Translations under genes and position numbers: made by a program
NCBI GenBank assembly: GCA_026400645.1
Contig: JAPLOP010000037.1
Span: 1 to 64,000 of the forward strand
Reading direction: 5' to 3'
DNA length: 64,000 bases
From: Alphaproteobacteria bacterium
Lineage (GTDB): Bacteria > Pseudomonadota > Alphaproteobacteria > Paracaedibacterales > CAIULA01
Shown here: piece after piece, positions 38,489 through 47,535 of the stretch
Position numbering within the stretch: the first letter of the stretch is position 1
How the letters are laid out: each line of letters starts with the position of its first letter
Notes under the pieces: model-generated
Told to the model about the DNA's origin: nothing
The model's database searches: none
What the model saw: the letters and a program-made list of their open reading frames with translations, nothing else

Positions 38489-39889
38489 TTGAGCCAGGTT
38501 ATTAAATTCCTTGTCCCTGTTGTTGTGGGATTGTGTTTGTTCTTTATGCCAATGCCGGTGGGCGTTGATCCAAAGGGCTGGCACTTGTTCGCCATTTTTG
38601 TCCCTACAATTCTGGGAATTATCTTGAAACCGCTTCCCATGGGACCTGTGGCGTTATTGGGTTTGGTGACAGCAATCCTGACGGGAACATTAGAACTAAA
38701 AGACGGATTATCAGGATTTTCTTCGCCCGAAATTTGGTTGATCGTTTTTGTATTTTTTATTGCCCGCGGAATTATTAAAACGCAACTGGGAACCCGGGTT
38801 GCCTATTTATTTGTCCGGATGCTTGGAAAACGAACACTGGGCCTTGGATACGGAATGATATTGACAGAATTATTCATAGCCCCCGGTATTCCTAGCAGTG
38901 CCGCCAGGGCGGGTGGCATCATGTATCCAATTTTGCGATCCATTTCCCAAGCCTTGGGCAGTGATCCAGAACACGGAACAGAAAGAAAACTGGGCAGCTA
39001 TTTGACCCAGGTCTGCTTTCATGGAAACCTAATAACAAGTGCTATGTTTTTAACCGCTATGGCCGCAAATCCAATTGTGGTGTCCATTGCTGCAAAAAAT
39101 GGGGTCACGATTACTTGGGCAAATTGGGCCTTGGCAGCCTCTGTCCCGGGGTTAACCAGCATTATTCTGATCCCGCTTATCCTGTACTTTGTTTATCCGC
39201 CAGAGGTTAAAATCCTGCCGGAGGCTGTCACCATTGCCAAACAAAAGTTGCATGAAATGGGCCCAATCAGCGGATCTGAATGGATCATGTTGGGCGTCTT
39301 TTCCATGATGTTGTTTTTGTGGATTTTTGGTAAGCAGTGGGGTATATCCACCTGCACAACGGCACTGTTGGGGTTGTGCTTATTGCTTGTCACAAAAGTC
39401 TTAACCTGGAAAGACATTCTAGAGGAACACGAAGCCTGGCATATCCTTGTGTGGGCATCCATTCTGGTCATGATGTCGGCTTATCTGGAAAAATTCGGAT
39501 TCATTGCATGGTTTAGTGGATCCATGGAATCAATGGTATTAGGGTGGTCGTGGATGGCTGCTTTCATGGTATTGGCGCTTGTTTATTTTTATAGCCATTA
39601 TTTCTTTGCCAGCAATACAGCCCACGTCAGCGCGATGTACGCCGCATTTTTGGCCGTATCCATTTCAGCGGGGGCACCACCCCTTTTGGCGGCGATGGTT
39701 TTAGGATTTTTAAGCAGTTTATTCTCAAGCACAACACATTATGGATCAACACCAGCTGTTATTTTGTTTGGAACGGGCTATGTGACAATGACAGCCTGGT
39801 GGAGCCTTGGGTTTTTAATCAGTATCGTCAATCTGTTGATATGGTTCGGTGTCGGCGGAATTTGGTGGAAAGCGTTGGGGATTTGGTAA
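38489..39889 (+). CDS. DASS-family anion/dicarboxylate transporter (SLC13, 2-oxoglutarate/malate type)
   Basis: A 466-residue protein with about twelve membrane helices. It shows VGVDPKGWHLFAIFVPTILG, FSSPEIWLIVFVFFIARGI, IAPGIPSSAARAGGIMYPI, LTQVCFHGNLITSAMFLTAM and YSHYFFASNTAHVSAMYAAF, a pattern of the divalent anion:sodium symporters closest to plastid 2-oxoglutarate/malate translocators. TTG 38489 is preferred over GTG 38477 because GGAGG (38479-38483) lies 5 nt before it. Transport of C4/C5 dicarboxylates is likely. Its TAA overlaps the ATG of the next gene. Confidence 0.85.
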   Translation: MSQVIKFLVPVVVGLCLFFMPMPVGVDPKGWHLFAIFVPTILGIILKPLPMGPVALLGLVTAILTGTLELKDGLSGFSSPEIWLIVFVFFIARGIIKTQLGTRVAYLFVRMLGKRTLGLGYGMILTELFIAPGIPSSAARAGGIMYPILRSISQALGSDPEHGTERKLGSYLTQVCFHGNLITSAMFLTAMAANPIVVSIAAKNGVTITWANWALAASVPGLTSIILIPLILYFVYPPEVKILPEAVTIAKQKLHEMGPISGSEWIMLGVFSMMLFLWIFGKQWGISTCTTALLGLCLLLVTKVLTWKDILEEHEAWHILVWASILVMMSAYLEKFGFIAWFSGSMESMVLGWSWMAAFMVLALVYFYSHYFFASNTAHVSAMYAAFLAVSISAGAPPLLAAMVLGFLSSLFSSTTHYGSTPAVILFGTGYVTMTAWWSLGFLISIVNLLIWFGVGGIWWKALGIW

Positions 39890-40644
39890 TGAACGCATCG
39901 CTTTCTGAAATAACGGCCGGTATTGTTGTTATCGGGAACGAGATTCTATCCGGTCGCACGCAAGATACAAACGTAGTCTATATTGCCCAGCACCTTACGG
40001 GGCTAGGAATAGATTTACAAGAGGTGCGCATCGTTCCTGACACAGAAAGCGCCATCATTAAGGCTGTCAATGAATTGCGCCCATTGTATACTTACATTTT
40101 TACAACTGGGGGTATTGGATCAACCCACGATGATATTACGGTCGTAAGCATCGCAAAAGCTTTTGAGTGTCCGTTAGTTGAAAATCCCGAAGCGATGAAA
40201 ATATTGCAGGATAATTATGGTGAAACACAGTACGATTCTGTGCGTCGCCGAATGGCATTGATGCCCGACGGGGTAAGGCTAATTAATAACCCTGTGTACA
40301 AATGCCCATCGTTCCAAATAGAAAATGTTTTCGTTTTGGCTGGGCTTCCTTTGATTATGCATGATATGTTCCAATCCATCTTGCCGCGCCTCAAAAGGGG
40401 GAGGCCTATTTTCAGCTGTTCTGTAACAAGTTCCCTGTTGGAACACGTTATAACCGACGCATTATCAGAAATTCAGGATGCTCACCCCCAACTATCCATT
40501 GGCAGCTATCCCTTTCATGAAGCCAATCGTCATGGAACAAGCTTTGTTGTGCGCGGAACAAACAGAGATGACCTGACAAAGGCAATAGACGATTTGGCTG
40601 CGATGGTTCGATCTTTTGGTGCGGAACCCATTGTGGACTGTTAA
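39889..40644 (+). CDS. CinA-like molybdopterin-binding domain protein
   Basis: A 251-residue protein of the MoaB/MogA-like domain found at the N-terminus of CinA. It has AGIVVIGNEILSGRTQDTN, YIFTTGGIGSTHDDITVVSI, VRRRMALMPDGVRLINNP and FVLAGLPLIMHDMF. The C-terminal amidohydrolase domain of full CinA is absent, as in many alphaproteobacterial homologues. TAATG overlap with the upstream transporter suggests coupling. The role is not settled. Confidence 0.85.
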   Translation: MNASLSEITAGIVVIGNEILSGRTQDTNVVYIAQHLTGLGIDLQEVRIVPDTESAIIKAVNELRPLYTYIFTTGGIGSTHDDITVVSIAKAFECPLVENPEAMKILQDNYGETQYDSVRRRMALMPDGVRLINNPVYKCPSFQIENVFVLAGLPLIMHDMFQSILPRLKRGRPIFSCSVTSSLLEHVITDALSEIQDAHPQLSIGSYPFHEANRHGTSFVVRGTNRDDLTKAIDDLAAMVRSFGAEPIVDC

Positions 40645-40691
40645 AAATTAAGGCACTATTATGATATGGGTTATTTTTTGAGTACTATGTC

Positions 40692-41318
40692 ATGCTGGTT
40701 CTTTTTGCAAAAGGGTTGATCGCGGGTTTTTCAATCGCGGCACCCGTTGGTCCAATCGGCATACTGTGTATTCAACGATCCCTTCAGGATGGATTTAAAA
40801 TTGGGCTGATGACGGGGTTGGGGGCAGCCTGCGCCGATGGTTTGTATGGATTGATTGCCGGTTTTGGTCTGACATCCGTATCATCATTGTTTATGACGCA
40901 TCAAAATTGGATACGGTTTATTGGTGGTACGCTTTTGCTCTATCTTGGTGTCCGATTATTCCGAACGATTCCGCCTGACCAATCGATGAAAAACCCCGAT
41001 GAATTGCCGGCTCGACGATCATCGTGGTATACGTTCTCAGCAACATTCTTATTGACATTAACAAACCCAATAACGATTTTATTGTTTATTGCTGTGTTTT
41101 CTGGGCTTGAACTCAACACAACAAGCGCAAATTATGCTGAAGCTACTGTTCTTTCTATGGGTATAGTATTGGGCGCAACAGCGTGGTGGTTGTTGCTTAG
41201 CAGCGGCGTTTCCTTTATTTTTCGTCGACGCCTGAGCGTAACTGCCATGCGCAGAATTAATCAATTCTCTGGGATTGTTCTTTTAGCTTTTGGTATTTTT
41301 GTCTTAGCGATAAGATAG
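40692..41318 (+). CDS. LysE/RhtB family amino-acid exporter
   Basis: A 208-residue protein with about six membrane segments. [41 protein letters not shown] is the LysE-family start (first 20 residues [15 protein letters not shown] are the hallmark). [19 protein letters not shown] is the mid-protein signature, and the C-terminus ends [12 protein letters not shown]. Substrate unknown. It is separated from its neighbours by 40-50 nt. Confidence 0.88.
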   Translation: MLVLFAKGLIAGFSIAAPVGPIGILCIQRSLQDGFKIGLMTGLGAACADGLYGLIAGFGLTSVSSLFMTHQNWIRFIGGTLLLYLGVRLFRTIPPDQSMKNPDELPARRSSWYTFSATFLLTLTNPITILLFIAVFSGLELNTTSANYAEATVLSMGIVLGATAWWLLLSSGVSFIFRRRLSVTAMRRINQFSGIVLLAFGIFVLAIR

Positions 41319-41355
41319 GGAATATTTTTATTCACCTCGGATAGTTAGGAAAATC

Positions 41356-42120
41356 ATGGCAGGACATTCACAATTTAAAAACATCATGCACAGAAAAGGG
41401 GCTCAGGATGCAAAAAGAGCCCGAATTTTTGCAAAAATAGCCCGCGAAATTATGGTCGCTGCACGATCTGGATTGCCGGATCCGCACTCAAACCCCAGGC
41501 TTCGGACCGCCCTGGCCTGTGCCCGTGCCGCCAATATGCCCCGTGATAATGTTGAACGGGCAATGAAACGCGCAATCGGTAACGAAGACAATACTGTTTA
41601 TGAAGAAGTCCGCTACGAAGGGTATGGCCCCGGTGGTGTGGCCGTTATCGTCGAAACCCTGACAGACAACCGCAACCGAACAGCATCGGAAATTCGGTCG
41701 GCATTTAACAAGCATGGCGGAAACCTGGGTGAAACCGGGGGCGTAAGCTTTATGTTTGAACGCATAGGGATGCTTAAATTTGATGCAGGCAAAGTATCTT
41801 TTGATTCCTTGTTTGAGGCAGCCGTTGAAGCCGGCGCCGACAATGTTGAGGCTCATCCTATAGAAGATTCCGATGGTTTCCTAGAAGTCACCTGTTCGAT
41901 GGATTTATTTGCAATCGTTCGGGATCAATTGGTTGATAAAATTGGTGACCCTGTGGAGGCTAAAATTATTTGGCGTCCCCTCAATGCCGTGCCCTGTGCC
42001 GAAGATACCGCCCGCACCCTGATCAAGTTGGTTGATGTTTTGGAAGACAATGACGACGTTCAAAACGTTTATGCAAATTTCGATATATCGGACGAAGTAT
42101 CGGCGAAATTGCTGAGTTAG
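41356..42120 (+). CDS. YebC/PmpR family regulatory protein
   Basis: A 254-residue protein. [20 protein letters not shown] is the family N-terminus with Trp replaced by Phe, followed by [20 protein letters not shown] and [20 protein letters not shown]. Further segments are [18 protein letters not shown] and SMDLFAIV. The family acts as transcription regulator or in translation of proline-rich stretches. It is ordinary in length and start. Confidence 0.93.
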   Translation: MAGHSQFKNIMHRKGAQDAKRARIFAKIAREIMVAARSGLPDPHSNPRLRTALACARAANMPRDNVERAMKRAIGNEDNTVYEEVRYEGYGPGGVAVIVETLTDNRNRTASEIRSAFNKHGGNLGETGGVSFMFERIGMLKFDAGKVSFDSLFEAAVEAGADNVEAHPIEDSDGFLEVTCSMDLFAIVRDQLVDKIGDPVEAKIIWRPLNAVPCAEDTARTLIKLVDVLEDNDDVQNVYANFDISDEVSAKLLS

Positions 42121-42256
42121 GGGAGGCTTTCGAACAAAGCAAGTCGATCATATCTGTTGCATTTTATAATAAACTCCAGTACTGTTTCCTTTAATATTAA
42201 CATCTGACCCTTCTGGTGAATTGCATAATCTCGCCAGTGTTTACATAGGATTTATA

Positions 42257-43981
42257 ATGGAAAAAATATCGACCAACATCCCATCCGCAATCGAATCTCC
42301 TGAAAAGGAAAGCTTTGCAAGTCTTTTAGAAAGTTCACTGACCGAACAACGTTCCTTTGATGGTTCTGTTGTAAAGGGAATTATTATTGCCATTAAAAAT
42401 GATCAAGCAATTATTGATGTTGGCTTGAAAGCAGAAGGCCGTGTCCTTTTGAAAGATATAGCGGCTCGCGGACAAATCTCAGAGATTCGCGTTGGCGATA
42501 TGGTCGATGTTTATGTAGAACGCATCGAAGACAAAAATGGCGAAGCCGTCTTGAGTATTGAAAAAGCTCGACGTGAAGCCGCATGGAATGATCTCGAAAA
42601 AGCCAGCGAAACAGGCGAATTGATTGATGGTGTGATTTTCGGAAAAGTTAAGGGTGGTTTTGCCGTTGACCTGAGTGGCGCGATAGCCTTCTTGCCAGGC
42701 AGCCAAGTCGATATACGCCCCGTGCGCGATGTTGGGCCATTGATGAATATTACTCAGCCTTTCAAAATCCTGAAAATGGATAAGGCTAGAAGCAATATCG
42801 TCGTATCCAGAAGGGCCGTCCTAGAAGAATCACGCGCAGAAGCCAGAACCGAATTGGTTGCACAATTGGTCGAGGGACAAATCCTTGATGGTATTGTCAA
42901 GAATATCACTGACTATGGTGCCTTTATTGATTTGGGCGGAGTCGATGGGTTGCTTCACGTGACCGACATTTCATGGCGCCGCATTAACCACCCAAGCGAT
43001 GTTTTGAAACTGGGCGAATCTATTAAAGTTCAAGTCATTCGTTTCAACAAAGAAACACAACGAATCTCATTGGGCATGAAGCAGCTTGAAGCTGATCCAT
43101 GGAAGGGCGCAGAAGAACGGTTCACATCTGGTTCTCGTCACCAAGGTAAGGTTACTAATATCGCTGATTACGGTGCCTTTATCGAATTGGATAATGGAAT
43201 CGAAGGGTTGATTTACGTTACAGAAATGAGCTGGACCAAGAAAAACGTTCACCCAAGCAAAATCGTTGTCGTCGGACAGGATGTTGAGGTTGTCGTTTTG
43301 GATGTTGATCTGAACAAGCGTCGTATCAGTCTTGGGTTAAAGCAGTGCGCAGAAAACCCATGGCAGAAATTCGTTGAACAACACCCAACGGGAAGCATCA
43401 TCGAAGGTACAATCAAAAACATTACAGAATTTGGTTTGTTTGTTGGTGTAACAGCAGAACTTGATGGAATGATCCATCTGTCTGATCTTTCCTGGGAAAA
43501 AACGGGCGAAGAAGCGATTTCCGGATACACAAAGGGACAGTCCATCAGCGTTAAAGTTTTGGATGTTGATCCAGAGAAAGAAAGAATCAGCCTGGGTGTG
43601 AAACATCTTTCGTCTGATCCTTTTGAATCTGCTACAAATCAACTTAAAAAAGGTGACGTTGTAACAGGAACAGTTTGTCAGATCACCGACAAGGGTATCG
43701 AGGTTACGTTGGTTGATGGCTTAACCGGCTTTATTAAAAAACCAGATCTATCACGCGACAGAGAATATCAAAGATCTGAACGTTTTGCGATCGGTGAAAA
43801 AGTTGATGCAAAAATCATCACCCTTGATAAATCTGGCCGTAAAATCAATCTGTCCATCAAGGCCAGAGAGATCGACGAAGAAAAAGAAGCGCTGTCTGAA
43901 TACGGTTCCTCTGATAGCGGTGCAAGTTTGGGTGATATCCTTGGTGCAGCCATGAAGAAAAAGGCCAGCACAAAAGAATAA
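42257..43981 (+). CDS. rpsA: 30S ribosomal protein S1
   Basis: A 574-residue protein with six S1/OB repeats, starting near residues 37, 122, 207, 293, 380 and 466. The last four are canonical (IVKNITDYGAFIDLGGVDGL, KVTNIADYGAFIELDNGIEG, TIKNITEFGLFVGVTAELDG, TVCQITDKGIEVTLVDGLTG), and the first two form the ribosome-docking part. ATG 42257 is preferred over TTG 42221 because homologues start near this methionine. It is followed after 31 nt by ihfB, the classical order. Confidence 0.96.
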   Translation: MEKISTNIPSAIESPEKESFASLLESSLTEQRSFDGSVVKGIIIAIKNDQAIIDVGLKAEGRVLLKDIAARGQISEIRVGDMVDVYVERIEDKNGEAVLSIEKARREAAWNDLEKASETGELIDGVIFGKVKGGFAVDLSGAIAFLPGSQVDIRPVRDVGPLMNITQPFKILKMDKARSNIVVSRRAVLEESRAEARTELVAQLVEGQILDGIVKNITDYGAFIDLGGVDGLLHVTDISWRRINHPSDVLKLGESIKVQVIRFNKETQRISLGMKQLEADPWKGAEERFTSGSRHQGKVTNIADYGAFIELDNGIEGLIYVTEMSWTKKNVHPSKIVVVGQDVEVVVLDVDLNKRRISLGLKQCAENPWQKFVEQHPTGSIIEGTIKNITEFGLFVGVTAELDGMIHLSDLSWEKTGEEAISGYTKGQSISVKVLDVDPEKERISLGVKHLSSDPFESATNQLKKGDVVTGTVCQITDKGIEVTLVDGLTGFIKKPDLSRDREYQRSERFAIGEKVDAKIITLDKSGRKINLSIKAREIDEEKEALSEYGSSDSGASLGDILGAAMKKKASTKE

Positions 43982-44012
43982 GCACTCAGAAAAAATAAGA
44001 GACTGTTGACGA

Positions 44013-44327
44013 ATGACCCGTTTTGACCTTGTTAAAATGATCAACCTGCACCATAATAGGTTTAGCGTTGATTTAATTGACAAGGTTTTGGACGGGATTT
44101 TTATTTTTTTCCGGCAAGAATTAGCTGCTCGTAATCGAATTGAATTGCGTGGGTTTGGCGTTTTTTATCTTCGTACTTGCGGGGCTAAAAAGGCGCGCAA
44201 TCCAAAAACAGGACTGACTGTCCTTGTGCCTGCACGTCAATACGTTCATTTTAGAATGGGGAAGCAATTAAAAGACCGGATGAACCAAAATCCAAACGAA
44301 CCTTGCATTTCTGAAAGTTACATATGA
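44013..44327 (+). CDS. ihfB: Integration host factor subunit beta (HU/IHF family)
   Basis: A 104-residue DNA-bending protein. IELRGFGVFYLRTCGAKKAR and NPKTGLTVLVPARQYVHF match the IHF-beta beta-arm, with GKQLKDRMN at the end. Location just behind rpsA supports the beta subunit. The N-terminal half (LVKMINLHHNRFSVDLIDKV) is as expected. Its TGA overlaps the accD ATG (ATGA). Confidence 0.9.
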   Translation: MTRFDLVKMINLHHNRFSVDLIDKVLDGIFIFFRQELAARNRIELRGFGVFYLRTCGAKKARNPKTGLTVLVPARQYVHFRMGKQLKDRMNQNPNEPCISESYI

Positions 44328-45199
44328 ACTGGCTTACTAACTTTGTCCGCCCGCAGATTAAATCCCTTATTCAGCGGAATGAGCTTCCTGATAATCTGTG
44401 GACGAAATGTCCAAGTTGCGATCATATGCTCTTTCACAGGGATTTGTTGGAAAATTTAAGAGTATGCCATCACTGTAATCATCATTTACGGGTGGATGTT
44501 AAGCAGCGTTTCGAGATGCTTTTTGATGATAGTGCCTATACAGAAATGGAAACACCAAAGCCTGTAGCCGACCCACTCAAATTCAAAGATAGCAAGCGGT
44601 ATATTGATCGTTTAAAAGAGTACCGACAAAAGACGGGCCGAACAGATGCCATTATTGTGGCGCATGGGTATATCGGCGGCAATTCGTGTGTTATTGCGTC
44701 TCTAGATTTTTCCTTTATGGGGGGGTCGATGGGCCTGGCCGTTGGTAGCGCCCTTGTGACCGCAGCTGTACATGCCGTAAAGATTCAAGCACCCCTGATA
44801 GTTATTACAGCGTCCGGCGGAGCCCGCATGCAGGAAGGGATTTTATCCCTCATGCAAATGCCCCGGTCTATTATTGCTGTTGAAATGGTCAAAGAAGCCG
44901 GCCTTCCTTATATCACGTTACTGACGGATCCAACCACGGGGGGTGTCAGCGCATCGTTTGCCATGTTGGGGGATATTGCTATTGCTGAACCGGGTGCTGT
45001 TATTGGTTTTGCTGGCGCCCGCGTTATCGAGGAAACGATTCGTCAAAAACTACCTGCTGGATTTCAAAAGGCTGAATATCTGCTGGATCATGGAATGATT
45101 GATATGGTTGTTCCCCGTTCCGAGCAACGATCCACATTCATAAAATTGCTTAGCCTCCTGAACAAGGGGGACCGAAAGATGCAGCTACAAATTGAATAA
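44324..45199 (+). CDS. accD: Acetyl-CoA carboxylase carboxyltransferase subunit beta
   Basis: Moves the carboxyl group from biotin to acetyl-CoA, the first step of fatty acid synthesis. The N-terminal zinc ribbon has Cys29, Cys32, Cys48 and Cys51. The crotonase-like domain shows GGSMGLAVGSALVTA, VITASGGARMQEGILSLMQM, LLTDPTTGGVSASFAMLGDI and GFAGARVIEETI. Length 291 is normal. It is coupled to ihfB by a 4-nt overlap; folC, often downstream, is not present. Confidence 0.96.
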   Translation: MNWLTNFVRPQIKSLIQRNELPDNLWTKCPSCDHMLFHRDLLENLRVCHHCNHHLRVDVKQRFEMLFDDSAYTEMETPKPVADPLKFKDSKRYIDRLKEYRQKTGRTDAIIVAHGYIGGNSCVIASLDFSFMGGSMGLAVGSALVTAAVHAVKIQAPLIVITASGGARMQEGILSLMQMPRSIIAVEMVKEAGLPYITLLTDPTTGGVSASFAMLGDIAIAEPGAVIGFAGARVIEETIRQKLPAGFQKAEYLLDHGMIDMVVPRSEQRSTFIKLLSLLNKGDRKMQLQIE

Positions 45200-45214
45200 A
45201 GACAGTGATGCATC

Positions 45215-45598
45215 ATGATCATTGGCATTGGGACCGATCTGTTAGATTGTCGCCGTTTGGAAAAATCCATCAGTGCTTTTGGTCAGCGATTTCTTGACCG
45301 TTTGTTTACAAATGCGGAACAAAAAAAATGCCAAGGGCGAAAAGAAGTATTTCAAAGCTATGGCAAGATATTCGCTGCAAAGGAATCGGTCTTAAAAGCC
45401 ATTGGTGACACCGAGGGTGTGCGATGGCAGGACATAGAACTTAATCATTTACCGAATGGTAAGCCGACTGTTACACTGTCAGGCAGGGCCCTGGAAAACT
45501 TAAAAAAACAAATTCAAAGCGATCGTCCATTTAAATTTGATGTATCAATCAGTGATGATCCCCCCTATGCCATTGCATTCGTTGTGATATCTTGTTGA
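45215..45598 (+). CDS. acpS: Holo-[acyl-carrier-protein] synthase
   Basis: Adds the 4'-phosphopantetheine arm to ACP. The 127-residue protein begins MIIGIGTDLLDCRRLEKSI and has the catalytic Mg/Glu motif YGKIFAAKESVLKAIGDTEG. It ends in SISDDPPYAIAFVV, with the usual SISH motif changed to SISD. It is 15 nt after accD, consistent with a fatty-acid operon, and its stop overlaps a potential lepB start. Confidence 0.93.
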   Translation: MIIGIGTDLLDCRRLEKSISAFGQRFLDRLFTNAEQKKCQGRKEVFQSYGKIFAAKESVLKAIGDTEGVRWQDIELNHLPNGKPTVTLSGRALENLKKQIQSDRPFKFDVSISDDPPYAIAFVVISC

Positions 45599-45618
45599 TG
45601 AACCTAAAAGGAAAAAAC

Positions 45619-46401
45619 ATGCACTTCTATTCTGTTGAGGCTATCCTCTCGATTTTTAGTAAATCACCTGACAAACGCGAAACAATAAAAAATGAAGCAA
45701 AAGGTTTTTTCTTTGCCTTTGTTATTGCTATGATCATTCGAACGTTTTTGTATCAGCCATTCAGCATCCCCTCTAGTTCCATGGTTCCAACTCTGCTTGT
45801 GGGGGATTATTTATTCGTCAATAAATTTGCCTATGGATATTGCAATCACTCCTTTCCCTTTGGTCCCAACCTTTTTTCTGGGCGCATTCTGGCATCGGAA
45901 CCCAAAAGGGGGGATGTCGTTGTTTTCTTTAATCCAAAGCACGATAACCTGGATTACATTAAACGGTTGGTTGGGCTGCCCGGGGATCGCGTTCAGGTTA
46001 TCCAGGGAGTCCTTAATATCAACGGTCAGCCGGTAGCGCTGGAAAAAATCGAGGATTTTCATACCGTTGATGAGCAGGGTCGCTTGAGGGTTATTTCCCA
46101 ATATATCGAAACGCTTCCAGGCGGGATCAAGCATCCAATTCACAAGATTGTCCCTTTTGGAAAGGGTCGCCTCGACAATACAGAGGAATTCCATGTACCC
46201 CCAGGACATTATTTTATGATGGGCGATAATCGTGACAATTCCCAGGATAGCCGGGTTGAATCCCATGTTGGGTTTGTTCCTGCAGAAAATCTGATCGGCC
46301 GTGCGGATATCCTTTTCTTTTCTACGGAAGCAAAATGGTATAGGCCCTGGGAATGGTTACTTGACCTGCGTTACCAACGATTATTGCAATTGATTAAGTA
46401 G
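45619..46401 (+). CDS. lepB: Signal peptidase I
   Basis: Cleaves secretory signal peptides at the membrane. One N-terminal membrane segment (about 30-46) is followed by the catalytic serine motif SIPSSSMVPTL (Ser54) and the general-base lysine in YIKRLVGLPGDRV (Lys115). MGDNRDNSQDSR and FVPAENLIGRA complete box E and the following region. ATG 45619 is chosen because AAGGAA lies about 6 nt upstream; ATG 45598, overlapping the acpS stop, is an alternative. Length about 260. Confidence 0.95.
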   Translation: MHFYSVEAILSIFSKSPDKRETIKNEAKGFFFAFVIAMIIRTFLYQPFSIPSSSMVPTLLVGDYLFVNKFAYGYCNHSFPFGPNLFSGRILASEPKRGDVVVFFNPKHDNLDYIKRLVGLPGDRVQVIQGVLNINGQPVALEKIEDFHTVDEQGRLRVISQYIETLPGGIKHPIHKIVPFGKGRLDNTEEFHVPPGHYFMMGDNRDNSQDSRVESHVGFVPAENLIGRADILFFSTEAKWYRPWEWLLDLRYQRLLQLIK

Positions 46402-46914
46402 CTGAGTTCGACGTAAAACCATTTTCAAAAATGATTAGCGAGTTTCCTGGATGGCCACGCTCTCTGCGATCGCTCGCCATGACGACGTCATTGCGATGAG
46501 GGCGAAGCCCGAGGAAGCAATCCAGGAATCAATGGTATTCGGTTAAAGAAAAAAGCACGAACTTCCCCCTCCTCAAATAACGCCTCCTGTCATCACGCGG
46601 CTTGATCGCCGCGCGGGATCCGGAATACATGGGGGTCTCCCCCCGCGTGGTCAAGCCGCGTGATGACGGGAGGTGGTCTTGTGTGGTGTGTGGGGGTTAG
46701 GGACGGAGAAGCCCCCTAACGAGTTTCCTGGATGTGGATGGCCACGCTCTCTTCGTTCGTCAGCCATCACGACGTCATTGAAAATGGCATCCCTCGCATC
46801 TCTATCACCTTTTAGGTCGCGCTTTCTTTAAAGAAACAACGCCATTTGCAAGCGACCAATGAATATAAAAGTCAGCATGATCGTGGACCAATTCGAATTG
46901 AGTGCGTAGCTCGT
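46402..46914. repeat. Cluster of nested palindromic repeats, no gene
   Basis: A 513-nt gene-free stretch. From 46402, CTGAGTTCGACGTAA leads into ACCATTTTCAAAAATGATTA and the GGATGGCCAC...GCAATCCAG core (46441-46526). 46583-46673 is a copy of the TCACGCGGCTTGATCG...GGTCAAGCCGCGTGATGACG palindrome. 46721-46790 is a partial, inverted-or-broken copy starting GAGTTTCCTGGAT. Between the copies there is only AT-rich sequence. No promoter or coding signal stands out. Confidence 0.8.
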
Positions 46915-47484
46915 TCACGAGCGGCGTTCCCCTGTCGGGCGAACACTGAACACGCGCATTGTGGCTGGCAGGGTTAAAGAAAGCTGCCCACGTCCAGCTG
47001 AATAGTCAATCGTGATTGCTTTGTCTGGTATTTTGCTAAAGTTGACATTCACATCAGCGTGACCTGCATTGATATGAATATTCCTTGTGTCGGCAACAAG
47101 CGCATTCATTTGTCCGGCATCTATGGTGATGTCACCCATATCTTTTATTGTGAGCAGTTGTGTTTGACCCGTGTTTATGCCTATTTCCGTATGGTGTGGA
47201 ACCATTATTTCATAATTACAGGCGCCTCTGCTTTTGGTCTGAGCGTGTTCAATTTTAAGCGTCTCGCCGACAAGGTTCATTTCATTGATACAAGCTTGAC
47301 GCTCAGGGGATACGGTAACTGTAGCAGCACATTCGGGACCGGATGCAATGCAAATACGCCCATTATTATTATTGACTGTAAGATGTTTTATGGGTCCTGA
47401 AAAAACTCTGTGAAATGGGTCTGTGCGACCGTTCTCACCACAGGCAGAGGTACAACAAAACAACATTAAAAGTATTTTTTTCAT
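46915..47484 (-). CDS. Putative lipoprotein with DUF4097-like beta-repeat domain
   Basis: A 189-residue protein beginning MKKILLMLFCCTSACGENG, a lipoprotein-type signal with several cysteines as possible lipidation sites. The rest has the regular beta-strand pattern of DUF4097 adhesin-like proteins, with repeats such as TVNNNNGRICIASG, INTGQTQLLTIKDM, ITIDAGQMNALV and HINAGHADVNV. Function unknown. It is the last gene of the minus-strand row behind cckA, 51 nt after it. Confidence 0.6.
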   Translation of the reverse strand: MKKILLMLFCCTSACGENGRTDPFHRVFSGPIKHLTVNNNNGRICIASGPECAATVTVSPERQACINEMNLVGETLKIEHAQTKSRGACNYEIMVPHHTEIGINTGQTQLLTIKDMGDITIDAGQMNALVADTRNIHINAGHADVNVNFSKIPDKAITIDYSAGRGQLSLTLPATMRVFSVRPTGERRS

Positions 47485-47535
47485 TTTTTATTAAGACCCC
47501 CGATTTACGTATTTAAGTAGACCGCGGGATGATTT

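Noticed and set aside
42121-42256. TATAAT box before rpsA
   Set aside because: A good -10 hexamer is seen near 42166, but no matching -35 at normal spacing, so it was not listed as a promoter.
46402-46914. Possible CRISPR array from several similar palindromic units
   Set aside because: Units are long, unequal and irregularly spaced with no spacer pattern and no cas genes.
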